In this document: positions 34,566 to 48,700 of the stretch, one piece after another
How positions within the stretch are numbered: position 1 is the first letter of the stretch
Layout: every line of letters starts with the position of its first letter
Assembly: GCA_948144175.1 (NCBI GenBank)
Contig: CANXME010000864.1
Location: 186,001-250,000 of the forward strand
Length of the DNA: 64,000 nucleotides
Direction of reading: 5' to 3'
Origin: Closterium sp. NIES-65
Lineage: Eukaryota > Streptophyta > Zygnematophyceae > Desmidiales > Closteriaceae
Position numbers and translations under genes: made by a program
Notes under the pieces: generated by a model
Databases searched by the model: none
Told to the model about the DNA's origin: nothing
Seen by the model: only the letters and a program-made list of their open reading frames with translations

Positions 34566-37269
34566 TCAAGCTTGTTTTCACATGCAGCTTACTGGTTTAC
34601 CTTGTGCTTCTGATGCCAATTGTTTGCTTCATATGAAAACATGGTATGGGACACATAGGAACACTGACAGAGGCTGTGGAAGGGATACTGGTAGCATCTT
34701 TTGATGAGCACAAAAATGGGACAGGAAAATTGGGCTGTGTAGTACACTGTAGCTTCGGCTTGTCCATGGGCCAGATTTTATGCTTGTCACCTTCTTCCTG
34801 AAACTTTTAGCTGTTGCATGCATGATTTTCTGGATTGTGAATTAGATTCACGTATAGGGTTGTTTTGGGGTTTTTAGACAGAATATCGCTCTTCAAACAT
34901 CAAGCTTGAAAAGCTAAACATTCCTCTGTATACATGGAGAAAGAACTGTTTAGAAGATACCCCCTTGCTACACGATTGCCCCTAACCTCTACACTGGCTT
35001 AACTCGTACACACAAATAGGTGTCTTATAATGAGGCGAGCTTGTTGAAAAGAGACACCCGGATAATAGACAACCCCTGTCTACTATTCAACACTGTCTAC
35101 TAACCGGGCAATGACGGTATTATACTCCCCACTCCTCTCATAAAATCCCTCCTTTCGTAATCCCCACTTCTGTCATGCCTCTATATTCCTCTCATGCCCC
35201 TACACTCCTACCATACCCCCTCTGTTACTCCTCACTCTTCTTATACCCCCCACTCCTCTCATACCAGCCTCCTCTTGAATCCCCCACTCCTCGCACATCC
35301 CCTCTTTTCATAACCTTGACTCATTTCAAACCTCCACTCCTCTGATAAACCCGGTTCCTCTCATACCCCTCACTCCTCTCATACCCACCATACCTCTATG
35401 CCCCCCATTCCTCTCATACACCCCACTCACCTTATAACCACCACCATTATATTACCAGCCATGCCTCTCATACCCCCCTTTCCACCCATCCCCCCACTCC
35501 TCCCATACCCCCAATTCCTCTCATGTCCCCAATTCCGTTTACACACCCCAATTATGTCATAGACCCCACTCCTCTCATACCCCCCACTCTTCCCAATCAT
35601 TTATTTCCAAGTAGTCGCTGTCTCTTATAGTCTTGCTTTCTATGCATGCGCTCCTGCATTGAGCCTTTGGACTCCTGCACCATTTTCTCGTCCACTCCCT
35701 CCATGCACTATGGATATTTTAGGTTAGAAGAACCTGTGCAAGAGCAATATGCTTGCGCTAGACTTCTAGTGCTGTTTTGAAATTATAAAGCCTGTTCATA
35801 AAAAGTGCTACCGTACCGACCATAAGCTTGATAGATATTTGTGAATTGTGCATATAAAAATGGTGTCTTTGATTAGATCTCCTAGCCTGATTTGTCTCTG
35901 ACTGTGCTCACATACGTGACATCTTCCAAGCTAACCAATTTGTAACATTTCTGATCAATTGCTCTCTATTCTAGATGAAAACACATCATTCAAACAACGC
36001 ACTGCAGATGGTTGTGAACCATTTTAATTTGGAACAGTGCAAGTTACTGTGTTGTGGAATGGATGGAGCACGCACAGTCCAAGGTTAATGAAATCTTTAT
36101 TGATACAATTTGTAGTTTGAACCATAATGTATCCTTGCAGCTTGACTACGAACTCAGCCTTCAACCGCCAAGAAATCATGAACGTACGTTTATCATGGCA
36201 GGAAAAAAGGCAGGGAGGTGAGGAATCTGAATGCTAAGAAGTAGGCCACACTTTCTAATAATGTACCTAACCTCTCATGAGAGCCAGTTCAGCATCGAGA
36301 GTCCCCTGCTCATTGTTCTGGGTGCCAATCTTGGCCTTGTGGCTGCTAAATATGGCTTGTTGGGGCTAAAGTGCCAATGGTACGTAGGTCAGTTGGTTGC
36401 TGACGGTAGGGTGGGGGAGGAAAAAGGGTAGTGTGGGAGATTGTGGGTATCTCGTGTTTGTGGAAGGCATGGCCCTGCATCATACCTGCACCCACGACTG
36501 GCCTCAGACTGACATGAGGCTGACATGAGACTGACCAGAAACTGACCAAAAGACTGACCCGTGTTTGACCTTAGACTGACCTGAATCTGACCTTATTTGA
36601 CTTAAGACCAACCTGAAACTGATACGAGACTGACCTGAAATTGACCTGAGTTTGACCTGAGAGTGACCTGAAAGTGACCTGAGAGTGACCTGAGAGTGAC
36701 CTGAGAGTGGCCTGAAAGTGATATGAGACTCTCATTATGAGAGTTTCTAGAGCGATCTGAGTGTGACCCGAAAGTGACCTACGACTGACACAAAACCTTC
36801 CCCCCCCATGTACTTGACTGGCGAAGCTAAAGAAGGCATTGAACACAAAGGGCGTGCTACACGGGCCAGGGTTGTCGATGAAAAGGAAGAGGCAGATGGG
36901 CGCTGCACTGTGCTGCTCCTGACGTGTTGCTGGTGGGGGGCGTGAGGATGATGGTGCCATTGAATGGTTGCGCTGCTGCACCTGCCAGGGAGACTGCTGT
37001 TGTCTGTGATGATTTGGTTGAAGGGAGAATTGCAGGATTATGCAGAGCGAGGCAAGGCAGATGGGTGCAAACGGAACAGAAGAAATATGCTTGGATGTAA
37101 ATAAATCAACACCAGGAGTTCGAGAGGTTTCAACTGCGATGCAGCTGTAATGGTAACAATTACGAGGAATGAGCAGGGTATGCAACGTAATCAAAGGGCA
37201 CAACAAGAGAGTGCCATCTGCTTCTTACACCAGATCACTCAGTCTCTCCCAAAACTTGTGTATACACAC
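34566..37269. other. Intergenic region with minisatellites
   Basis: 3' flank of the receptor kinase; no polyadenylation signal was singled out. A degenerate CTCCTCTCATACCCCC array spans about 35120-35600. An 11-bp tandem unit (AGTGACCTGAG) spans about 36640-36740 inside a longer GACCTGA-rich stretch (36480-36790). No gene recognised. Confidence 0.55.
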
Positions 37270-38117
37270 CACTGTAGGAGCACGAGGGCAGTCCGGCCTG
37301 GTTGTCGAAGTTGCTATCGCAGGTGTATACTGATTCCTGCACAGACTCACTGAAGGAGCACATGCCATGCCCGCTGCACAGGGGTTGGCAATCCCCAGCA
37401 GCAACCCCACAGAATGCACCACACTCCTCTGCACTCCTCTGCTCCAAGTAGTCTCCAGGCGCCCGGGATGCGTTGAGCAGACAATGCTCAAAGGCGTTGC
37501 CAAGGTAGGTGTGGTTGGCCTCGGGCGGGATGATGGTCCCGTGGAAGAAGAAGTTGCGGTGGGTGTAGGGTAGGTAGGGTGGGAACTGGTTGGCTGCAGG
37601 TAGGGCGACAGGGGCAATGGCAGTCACCCTGTCACTGGTTGGCTGACATGTCACTGTAAAGAAGGGGGGGCGAGGGCAGGGAGAGCCAAGGCGAGGAGTG
37701 GGTGGGAAAATGGCGCATGAGCGGGGGTGTGACAAGAGTGGGTGAGAAGTGAACACGCACAGGGTGGTGCAGAGGAAAGATGCAGTGTTCTGTTGGAAGA
37801 ATGTGTTTGATGCTGGTCAGCAATTACCAGCGCGCAAGCAGATGAGCCTTGGTGTAACAAGCATTTTCAGTCCTATCTGTAGTCCTCCTTCCCAATCCAA
37901 TGCTCTCTTAGAATGGGCTCTTTCAGGACCCCCTCAACACACCAAGGCAAGTAACAAATGGCACATGGCCCATTGGCACATGGGACCTGGGACATGGCAA
38001 ATAGCACATGGTGCATGCCATATGCGATTCCCCCCATGCACGTGCAGCATGACAAGGCTGGTCATATTGCGTGTGATGCCGTACACATCGCCAGAGAGGA
38101 CGTTCCTGTTCAGGTAG
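37270..38117 (-). pseudogene. Remnant of an LRR/Cys-rich extracellular protein gene
   Basis: Minus strand. 38046-38117 is exactly 72 nt and encodes a plant-type LRR (NRNVLSGDVYGITRNMTSL) behind a good acceptor (TTCTTCCAG), but the base pair after it is GC (GCACGT), not GT. 37270-37653 begins after TTTACAG and encodes a Cys-rich segment (AAGDCQPLCSGHGMCSF, TCDSNFDNQAGLPSC) with EGF-like spacing, ending at donor GTGTGT. The phases of the two pieces do not fit together directly, so an exon is missing or the gene is broken. Kinship to the upstream receptor is plausible because both share the 72-nt LRR exon, but no kinase exons were seen here. Confidence 0.45.
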
Positions 38118-40669
38118 CTGGAAGAAAGCACATCCGAAGACAACTCGTGAACGCGGCATGCATGGCATGGCGGCACTTGGACTCCCATCTAGCAGGGTTG
38201 AGTGCGCTTCCTAAGGCCCTCAGCGGAGGTAGCATGGAGTGCTGTTGTTGCATGCAGTTGCGTTGCATACAAGCATGATTTCAACTACATGTCAAGGTTG
38301 GTAACTTGGATAAGTGTGAGTGGACCAGACGCCAAGGGACACTGGATACAACCGCAAGCAGCCAGGGTGCACACACAAAAGGCCCAAGTTCTGAAGGAGA
38401 ATGATCTCGGGACCGTACCCCTGAGCCCCACACCCTCCAGCTACCTGAACCCACAGCGTGGAAGACATCGTGTGCACACGTGATACATCACAGACTATGA
38501 TGATGGAACGATAAGGGAGTCCTTGAGTGAACGAGAGAGAGCGCATTCTATTGCAGTCTGCATATATGTCTTTAACACGCTATGTCTCAGTACCTTTCTG
38601 ATGACTCTTGTCCTCAAAGCTACTGACATAGACTGATGCAAAGCCAAGGAGACTCGGAATCATACGTGCACAGGAGGTTGCACCAGCAACACACCAGGCA
38701 AGCAAGGCAAACACCAAGAGAGAAGCTACAGGGATGGTTTAAGGTTGGCGAGATGTCAAGGTGACTCAGGGTTCCAATAGAGGGGCTAGGTTCCACCAAT
38801 GTTTGACCGTGCCACCTCCCTGTGAATACATGGCTTGATTAAACACTAGGTTGGGGATAAGAAAGGAGAGCATGATTTCAGCATGCTACACGTGTCTCCT
38901 ATCGTGATGTGATAGGCCTGACAAGTAGCACGAGCGCTACAAACATCAGAGAGGACAAATGAGAGAGCTACCAGATAGTGGGTTTCGGCGAAATCCATTA
39001 TCATAAACCAATGCCTCTGTCCTTAGGGCAGTGTCCTTATGAAACAGGGGCCAAAACGGGGGAGTGGAGGTCTGTAGACTAAAATCTCGTTCTGGATCCA
39101 TACACTATGTTTCGGCTGTACCCTGTGCACACAATGAATCGCTCGCAAGCATAAAAAATTGTCTATGATTGTATGTTGAACCCTAAAGCTATAATGATTG
39201 GTGTCAAGCGTCTATTCAAGACATTACTACGGCTGCAGTACGGTAGGGAAAGGAATTTTCTGTGGAGCGGTGATTACCCCAGAGATTGAAAAGAACACCG
39301 CACGCGCTCTCACAACTTGTGAGTCACAGTTCCACGAGCATATTCTTGGCCCCATGCAGTGACAGAATGAACGGCGTACATACCGTACTCATGATGACTG
39401 CATACATGCTCATGATGACTGCATACATGCTCGTGATGGCTGGATGCATGCTCATGGTAACTGCATACATGCTCATGATGACTGCATGCATGTTCATGAT
39501 GTCTGCATACATGCTCATCAGTGTGGGTAGGGTTGAGACCTAATTAGGAATGGCGCCAGGGAAGTTGTTATTGTGCAGGTCGCTACACGGCAGAGCACAG
39601 GATAGAGACAGTTTCTTTTCAGTCGGCTAAAAAGCACAGAGCTTGTAGTCGACTCTAAGGCAGAGCAGGGGAACAGAGGCAGTTGCATCAATCCATTTTA
39701 ATCAATCTGACTTCTTTCAAGAGCTCGAGAAACATCCACATAGCCTTGGCGCGTAAGTAATATTGTTGAGGGCTGCAGCGTCACTTTATCAGACTCAAGG
39801 GGGCATTGCAACATCGTTATCTTGACAGGAGCGGAGCTTCACTGCCTTGCATGCAGCAAGGCGAGGAGGACATTCAGAGCATGGCATGGCAAAAGGAGAG
39901 CCGCATGGCTCTATGAGTGAACAAATAGCACGTGCAGATGCAACAGCAGGGTGGGCGAGGCAATGGGGTGGCTGACAGGATATCGAGGGTGGAGATGGTG
40001 CTGAGGGCAGACTGCTGTCCACAGTGAACCCGTTGACCAAAAGGCTCCTGCACATGGTTACAGGGAATGGAATGGACCACTGGCGATGCGGGTATGTGCC
40101 CCACTGAGTGCTACGGACAACGAGATACACATGCATGGGATAGCCTTGGTAAAAGCAGAACCCAATATTCTTGCATGGTGCAGTGCTGAGTGCTAACGCA
40201 CAAGAATGCATGCATGCACACAACGCCCTGTACATAGTCCGCGCTGCACCACAGCAATCCCCCTCCCATTCGTCTTTCAATATCTATCTGTTAGAATGTT
40301 GCATATGCTAGTTAATACTACTGTAAATGATACACCCAATGTGGTGCACTTTGGCTCAACTAGCCCCAACCGATTTTGGTTGAGTGCTTCCCAACATTTT
40401 TGGACCGTATTTGATGGGGGGATCCCAAATAATAACTGGGCCATCCAATCAATTATTGCCACCCCCATCCCCCAATAATGTTGGGCAATCATTGCGTGGT
40501 CAACCTAATTGACCCACCAATGATGGTGTGGGCACTCATCCAATCTGCCCACCGTTTCCTTTCCTATGTTAACCTATCTCTCATTTGTCACAATCATAAC
40601 TTGAGACTCTTTCACTCTGCACACGCAGTGGCCCCATGCCAGTACACCCGCAACCACTAACCCTCTACC
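38118..40669. other. Gene-poor region
   Basis: No exon is convincing. A minus-strand open stretch (39795-40280) contains YQGYPMHVYLVVRSTQWG and many Cys and Pro residues but shows no start, no flanking exons and no known domain. A 21-bp minisatellite is listed separately. Confidence 0.4.
39378..39530. repeat. 21-bp tandem repeat (ATGCTCATGATGACTGCAT)
   Basis: About seven copies of a 21-bp unit rich in CATGATGACTGCATACATG, with point differences between copies. It is open in several frames because the unit is a multiple of three; not regarded as coding. Confidence 0.8.
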
Positions 40670-41296
40670 CTCTTCGACCCAGTGACACCCCTCAGCAATT
40701 GAGCCTGCCCAGATCTCTCAGTGCAGTGGACATATTACAGTGTGGCGAGTTGGTTGAGGTGCGACAGATAAGGGACTCAGGCACGGATCAGCTCAGCCAG
40801 TTCTGCGCAGATCACTCACATCAGGTTGGTCAACAAGCTGATCAACTCAGCCGGTTCCTCCAGAGGACAGATGGCCAAGAAGGGATCCGAGAAAGGGAGA
40901 GAGCATGGGACTACCTGGCATGTGACGCAAACTCATGCAATGAAACAGGGACAGAGCCAAGGAGTTGTGGGATGGATTAGGTAGGAGGGTTAAGGGTGGT
41001 ACTGACAGGTAGGTGACACTGAAGGAGGTTGCTCATGTCATTTGGAGATGTTCAGATGATTCACTCTCGGCTTGCTGCATGCGTGGCGCACACATGGAGA
41101 AACATGGGGATGGACGGGATACACGAAATGGGGTTGGATGGGGTTGGACGTATAAGGTTGGGGCAAGGAAAATGAACGATTAGGAGAGGGAGACGTGGAA
41201 GGACTACAGATGGGGCAATGTACTGAGGTGAGGAGAGGGATGCCTGGGACGTTGATGGTGCGTCCCATCTGCCGCACTGCATGCACGCAAACATGA
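40670..41296 (+). repeat. Left copy of ~630-bp direct repeat
   Basis: Begins CTCTTCGACCC and matches 61707-62343 in the same orientation with roughly a dozen substitutions and one 11-bp indel, about 98% identity by eye. After 41296 about 190 bp are unmatched. Two units of the CACATGCGCTGGAG satellite follow (41488-41514) and then the transposon end. It contains a short open frame (to TAG at 40978-40980) also present in the right copy. Confidence 0.85.
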
Positions 41297-41514
41297 CAAG
41301 ACAGCATTCCACGTTGCTTTTTCATCCGGCCTCGTCACAATCTTCCCTCTTATTTGTTCAGCACTCTCACTCTCAGTAGCGCCGCCCACCCGAACGCACC
41401 TCTGGGGCATAGCCAGTACCTGCACACGTTGCTGGCACGCCCCTGGCAAGCGGGCCGCGAGAGTACTCAGAAGGCACCCACATGCGCTGGGGCAGCACTC
41501 ACATGCGCTGGAGC

Positions 41515-41720
41515 CATCACAAAAATGTGTGTGTCTAGAAAACATTCGACCGTTTGGTTTGTTACCAAGGGTTTAAAAAACGTTTGACAATCTTTCAGAA
41601 ATCATCTACATATCATTCGGATATCATTTTGTACTACCCAAATGTTTTGTTGATGTTTTAGTAATGGATTACCAATGTTTTGATGGTTGATGTGTCAAAT
41701 GTTGTTTGTTGAGACAATAC
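41515..41720 (+). repeat. Left terminal and subterminal region of the transposon
   Basis: Terminal CATCACAAAAATG, then motifs in both orientations: ACATTCGACCG, ACGTTTGACA, CCAAATGTTTTG, CCAATGTTTTG, TCAAATGTTG. Short subterminal repeats of this sort are where accessory proteins bind in CACTA elements (known for maize En/Spm). The equivalence here is inferred. Confidence 0.6.
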
Positions 41721-41795
41721 ATAAGGCTTCATGAATAGGAGTATCACAATTATACGATGTTATAGTCTAGAAAAACAGTCGCAATTTTGAAGGCA

Positions 41796-44700
41796 TTACC
41801 AGATGAACCTATTGAGGAGCTTCACATCAGGGTCTTTGCAGCATGGGACGACATGCACGATGCTAAGAATGCAATCTGCATCTACAACTGCATAGTTGTA
41901 AGTGCCCTTCGTGGGCAGCAGTCGCTTGCAGCCTGTGTAGCGGCAGACGCGCCGATCCTCCGTGTAGTACTCTATGTAGGCGGCCTTTTTTGCCACGCCA
42001 TCTTTCACGTAATGGAACAGCATCAAGCAACGGCCGTACCAGTTGGCCCCTTTGCCAGATGGGTTTATGGCCACATCTGAAAAGTGCCTCTCAGCAGGGC
42101 TTGCTTTGACAAACTGCCCCTTCTCGGTCCACTCCATTCTGTCGTGCGGTGGGATTGCCATGGCTGTGTGCACCTGCGAGTAAACAAACATGGAACGCAA
42201 CAAAACAATGGAAGGGTCGTGTTAGATTTCTCAAGGATGAGTTGCTAAGTGGTGCGTTGATACAACGGGTTTCCATGGCTGGGTTTTACCATTACAACTG
42301 GTCTAAGACTGCTTGCGTTTAACAGGATGGTAGTGGCAGGTCTGCATTGCAGGGGGCAATCTTATGATTCTCACACTGAGCACTTGTTCGCGGATTCCCT
42401 CCATGGTCAGCCGCTTCTTCAGGGCGCCCATCGCTTCATCTCCGTGAAGGAGGACGTAGCTCCTGAATACATCATCGAGGATGTTCCCCACGGTCATCTT
42501 CTTGTGTGTCTTTGTCATCACCCGGCGCCCAAGCGTGCAAGCCTGGGTAGGAAGGTGATGGATGCATGGTTTACATGGCGGCATAACAAGGCAGCAATTG
42601 AAGTGCAATGGGGACAACAGGAGGAGGGAGCAGTGATTAGGGACGAGTGGGTGGGAATAGGGGGCAGTACGAGAGGTCAGAGGGGGCAGCAACAGTAGGC
42701 ATGTGAATAGGGGGACAAGTGCCAAGCGGGGGGGGGGGCTCAACGAATTACAAAGATGGGCTGGATGGTTTAGCCAGTGGTGGAGCAAGGGTGGGAAGTT
42801 CGAGTGGGCGAGGGGTATAGCAGGAGGGTTTAGGTTCATGGGTGGACAAGCGGGGGATCTTTTGAGAGCAGAACGGGATGTCAAGGGGGGCAGCACGAGG
42901 ACACTTGGTGGGTGGACAAGTGGGGGAGCATGTGGGGGCAGAATGGGATGTCAAGAGGGGCAGCAAGAAGATGGTTGGTCGGTGGACAAGTGGGGAAGCA
43001 TGTAGGCGACAGAACGGGAAGCAAAGAGGGGCAGCAGGAGGAAGGTCGGTGGGTGGACAAGTGGGGAAGCATGTGGGGGCAGAACGGGATGTCAAGAGGG
43101 GCAGCAAGACGAAGGTTGGTGGGTGGACTAATGGGGAAGCATCTGGGGGCATTTAAGAGATGACAAGAGGGGGCAACGGGTTAAACATCCATGTGAGGCC
43201 CCGTGGGGGAGCATGGGAGTGCAGAACGGGATGTCATAAGTTTATGGTAGTCGGGTAAGGGCCAGCGGGGCTCAAGAGGATAGGCAAGGTTTAGCTTTAA
43301 AACAGGAGGTCATGGAGGGTAGTCGGCGGTTGGAGCAAGGGGGGACAAGTGGTGGATTGAAACGGCTTTGGGTTGTATTCAGTCTCACCTCCTTCATGGC
43401 TGTCTCGTAGGTTTTGTCCCCGCCGGCAGCCCGAGACAGCTGTCGAACAACAGCTTGCTCGACATGCTTCTTCACAATCCTATCTTCCACACCCTTCCAG
43501 TTGGTGCCCCGAGATGGGCGCTTTACTGTTGTCTTGTGGGATTGCTCGTACCGGTTCGACGAGTACTCCTGTGGCAATCCGCGTGCGCGGATCGTCGGTG
43601 GCAGGTGCGATACAAGATGTACCTTCACAATAAACCACTTCGACTTCTGGTTGTCGAACGCTAGAACAAGCGCATCGACCATCCTGTATGGAATGTGTTA
43701 TGGAGGATTGGAAGATACGGGGTTGGCGCAGTGGGGTGGTATGGAGGGGTTTACTGTGCCCCATACCCTCTCACATCCCCTCCTCCCCTCTCTCATGCCT
43801 TTCCGCCTTTTTTCATCCCCTCCCCCCTCCTCTCATATCCTCCCCCCCCCCCTCTCTCATCCCCTCCTTCCTTCTAATTGCCCCTCCATTCCCTCACTCT
43901 GTGCCCCTCCTCTTCTCTCTATGCCCCTCGTTGCCTCTCTCAGCCCCTCGTTGCCTCTCTCAGCCCCTCGATGCCTCTCTCAGCCCCTCGTTCCCTCTCT
44001 CAGCCCCTCGTTCCCTCTCTCAGCCCCTCGTTCCCTCTCTCAGCCCCTCGTTCCCTCTCTCAGCCCCTCGTTCCCTCTCTCAGCCCCTCGTTCCCTATCT
44101 CAGCCCCTCGTTCCCTATCTCAGCCCCTCGTTCCCTCTCTCAGCCCCTCGTTCCCTATCTCAGCCCCTCGTTCCCTCTCTCAGCCCCTCGTTCCCTCTCT
44201 CAGCCCCTCGTTCCCTCTCTCAGCCCCTCGTACCCTCTCTCAGCCCCTCGTTCCCTATCTCAGCCCCTCGTTCCCTCTCTCAGCCCCTCGTTCCCTCTCT
44301 CAGCCCCTCGTTCCCTCTCTCAGCCCCTTGTTCCCTCTCTCAGCCCCTCGTTCCCTCTCTCAGCCCCTCTATCCCTCTCTCATCCATCCTTCCCTATCTC
44401 TGCCCCCCCTTTCCCCTCTTTCGGCCCCTCGTTCCCTCACTCTGCCCTCTTTCCCTCTCTTTTCCATTCTTTCTCTCTCTTTGCCCTTCTTTCACAAACT
44501 TTGCCCGCTGTCCCCGTTTCTCAGCCCCCATTTCCCACACACGGCCCCTTAGTCCCTCTTTCGGCCCCTCGATCCTCGCTCTGTCCCTCTTTTCCCTCTG
44601 CGCAAGGAACGCACATCCATTCACACTAGACTTACTCGCAGGAGACCTCCTCCATGCGCTCGAGAGATTCATCAGTGTGATACTCAGCCCGGATGAACTC

Positions 44701-45663
44701 CTTGTACCAGTCCGACATGAGCGTGATGGCATGTCGAATATCGGCGCGCTTGGGGAGGTCAATAATGAGGGGCAGCACTTGCATCATGGCACGGTGCTCC
44801 GACGCCGAGAAGCAGGCCGTCGTGGTGAAGTACGCCCACGCGGATGGGAGCCTCAGCAAAGATGCAGGGGTCACTGCCTTGATGATCTTGTAGCGTCTGC
44901 ACGTACGGGATGCAATCAGGGTATCGGTTATGGGGGTGTGGGGCAGGGGGGGAAGGGGGAGGGAGGGGGGCAGGCGGGCGAGCAAGGGACGGGTGAAGGG
45001 GGGGGGGGAGTAGTTAGGTGCATCCAATCGCACCCTCATCTCCCCACTTTCTCTCTCACTGCCTCACTTTCCCCCCCTCTGCCCCTCTCTCCCATACTCT
45101 ATGCCCCACCCTTCCTCTCTCTGACCCTCGTTCCCACTCTCTGCCACATGATCACCTCGCTCCGCCCCTCGTTCCCTTTCTCTGCCCCAATTTGCCTCAC
45201 TCTTACCCACTTGCCCTCTCTCTGCCCCAATCTCCCTTTCTCTATTCCCAAATTTCCCCCTTCATTCCTCTCCTGCCCTCCCTATGCCCCGAGTTCACTT
45301 CTCTATGCCCCGCATTCACCTCTCTCTGACCCTCCTTCCCTCGTTATGACCCTCCTTCACTCCGTCGCTATCCCTCTCTCTACCGCGCATTCCTTCTTGG
45401 CTTCGTCTCTTACCCTCCCTCTACCCTGCATTCCTCCTTCGCGGAGTCTGTTTCCCTCTCTATGCCCACTTCCCTATGCCCCGCTCTCACCTCTCTCCGC
45501 CCCTCCTTCCCTCTCTCCGCCCCTCCTTCGGTCTCTCAGCCCCAAATTCCTTCTCTCTTCCCCACTGTCCCTTTCTCTGCCCCACTTTCCCTCTCTTTGC
45601 CCCACATGCACCTTCCTCTGACACTCATTCCCTCATCACGCCCCACCCTCTCTCTCTGCCTCG

Positions 45664-45707
<44 letters not shown>

Positions 45708-48700
45708 CCTCCTGCATGCTCTCCGCCCGGCATTCCACCACGCTACCCCTCCATCGCCCCGCCTTCTCTCACGCCCCGCCTTCTCTCACGCCCCGCCTTC
45801 TCTCACGCCCCGCCGTCTCTCACGCCCCGCCTTCTCTCACGCCCCGCCTTCTCTCACGCCCCGCCTTCTCTCACGCCCCGCCTTCTGTCACGCCCCGCCT
45901 TCTCTCACGCCCCGCCTTCGGTCACGCCCCGCCTTCGGTCACGCCCCGCCTTCTCTCACGCCCCGCCTTCTCTCACGCCCCGCCTTCTCTCACGCCCCGC
46001 CTTCTCTCACTCCGCCCCGAAGTCACTTCTATTTGCCCATCCTTCCATCCATCTGCCCCTCCTACCCTCTCTCTGCCCCAGCATACCTCTCGCTGCCCCA
46101 CTACCCCTCTCTCTGCCCCACTCTCCCCCTCTATTTGCCCCTCATTCCCTCTTCACGCCCTTCCTTCTCTCACTCTGCCCCGAAGTCACTACACTCTGCC
46201 CCTCCTGCCTTCTCTTTGCCCCGCAAGTACTTATATCTGCCCCTCCATCCATCCCTCTGCCCATCTTTCCCTCTGGCTGCCCATCTTTCCATATATATGC
46301 CCCGAATTCCCTCTCTCTGCCCCTCTCCCGCTCTCTCTTGGTGCCATATTCCCTCTCGTTGCCCCTCTTTCCCTCTCTCTGCCTCTGGTTCCCCCTCGAT
46401 GCTCCTCTCTCTTGCCCTTATGACCCGCGCCCCACAGTGGTGTAAGGGAAACTTACTCGAGAAGTATCTTCCGTTCTGAGGGTTTCAATTTCTTCACGAG
46501 GCACCTCATTGCATGAAGCCAGAGCCCTGCCTCGATAATGTGCATGATGTCGGGTGTTTGGGCGAGATACGTGTTGCCCCACGAGGTTTTGGAGAACTCC
46601 CAATCCCACAGCAAGGACTGGCAGCAAAGGGGAGGGGAACGAGAAAAAGGGGGCCTGAAGGATCAGGGTGGGAAAGGGGGCCAGGAATGACTTACGTGGA
46701 CAGACTCACCCTTGGACAGCAAGGGTGGTACACGGCGAGGTGTCCACCTCCAGCCTAAGAGGGAGGGGGACGGGAGTTTAGTTGGAGGGGGTGTTTGTGA
46801 GCTCGCGATGCACAAAGGAGAAGTGGGCAGGGGAGAAACTGATCTTACAACCAATTGCATGGGAAGGTGAACGGGGGTGGGACCATGGTACCACGGAACC
46901 ATACAAACGTACGCACACAATCAATAGCGGTACCTTAACGAAGTGGGTCGAATACTTCTTCTTCAGACGGTTCAGTTCCTTCTTGGTTTCCGCTCCCTCC
47001 ATTTTCTTGTACACAGCTTTTTGATCTCGGACGGTACGTGGAACGATCTCGTCATCCACGTCGCGAAGATTATCTCTCGTGACCATGCAGATGGAGCAAG
47101 GTCGGAAGGAGCTACATGACATGGTGCACGAAACCTTGTTGGACTCTGGATGGTCGTTCACGACTGAGTACAGCAGCGGGATGGCCACGTACTCAACCCC
47201 GTTGCTGTCCTCCACCTTCAAGCCCCTGCTGCGCGACCAAACATGAAATCATGCCATGTTGGTGGCTTTGGGGTGAGGAAATCAGGACTGAGAGCACGAA
47301 AGCAATGTTTAAAGGGGTCGGGCGTAACGGGACCAGAATGTGCACTCCAAATAACCACTGATGCAATACATGGCAAGGAGACTCTACGAAGCTATGACAT
47401 CTTTTCACGTTTGTAGAAGAACTTTAAGGGCAGCGTACCCGCGGAGCTTGGAAAGAGACTTCAGAGGCTGTAGCATGTATTCCGCCGCCAGTTGGAACAC
47501 CCTAATCTTCTCCTCTGGCTTCAGGTCGGAGGGGATGTTAGGGAAGAGCCCCAACAGCTCGGTGCCGCCTTCCAACCAACGCGCCCATTCCGGTGTGTTA
47601 CCGAATGACAACACGAAGGGGTGTGCTGATTGCCTACCATTGTAGGACAGGTTGGTTTGATCCGAATAGAGGATGATCGCCAACACGATTGCACCGACCT
47701 TACGGACGCGGTCCTGTAAAGGGCGGGAGAGATCAGAGGGCTAAACACGGAGATCAGAGAGCAAAGGGCGAAGGTCAGAGAGCAAATGACGGAGCTAAGA
47801 GGGATAAGGGCGAGAGGTCGGAGTGAAACGGGAGGATTTCAGCGTGCAAACCGCGGAGATCACAGAGGAAAGGGCGGGAGATAGAGGGCAAATTGCGGGA
47901 GATCAGACAGAAATGGGCGGAGACCTGAAAGCGCAGGGGGGAGATCAACGAGCAAAGTGCGGAGATCAGAGGGGAAAGGGCGGAGATCATGGGGCAAAGG
48001 GCGGGAGACTAGAGGGCAAAGGGCTGAGATGAGCGAGCAAAGTGCTGGAGATCGGAGAGAGAAAAAGGGCGGTGATCAGAGAGAGGAAAGAGGAGGAGGA
48101 TCAGAGAGAGGAAGGGCTTGAGATCAGAGAGAGGAAAGGGCGGGAGATCATAGGGCAAAGGGCGGATCAGCGAGCAACGGCGTAGATCAGAGAGCAAACG
48201 GCGGAGATGAGCGAGCAAGGGGCGGAGAGTCTGTGAGCAAACGGCGGAGATCAGCGAGCAAAGTGCGGAGAAAGGAGAGAGGAAAGGGCGGAGATCAGCG
48301 AGCAAACCGTGTAGATCAGAGAGCAAATGGCGGGGATGAGCGATCACATGGCGGAGATGAGCGATCAAACGGCGGATCTAAGAGAGAAAAGGGCGATAGG
48401 TCTGAGTGAAACGGGCGGATTCCAGTGAGCAAACGGCGGAGATCAGAGTACAAACCCGGCGATCGGGCGGAGGTCTGAGAGCAAGGGGGGGAGGACCGAG
48501 ATCAAGAGCGAGGGGCGACAGAGGTCAATGACTTCGAGCTTTAGATGCTCACTAACCCACGCTTTAAGCATCCAGTCAGTATTGCCAGGCGTGCTGTAGC
48601 GTCTTTCACCCTCCACCTTCCACTCCTTCGGCTCGATGATGAATCCGCGTACTGCGGACATCTTCTTGAACATCACCTGTGCCAACTGCAGATCGGAAAG

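Noticed and set aside
43688-45621. Plus-strand open frames of 313-735 codons rich in Ser, Leu and Pro
   Set aside because: They run through the 20-bp and CTCTCTGCCCC arrays that lie in introns of the minus-strand transposase, crossing its exons in antisense.
45462-46445. Plus-strand frames of 315-327 codons
   Set aside because: Low-complexity pyrimidine array (17-bp units) in a transposase intron.
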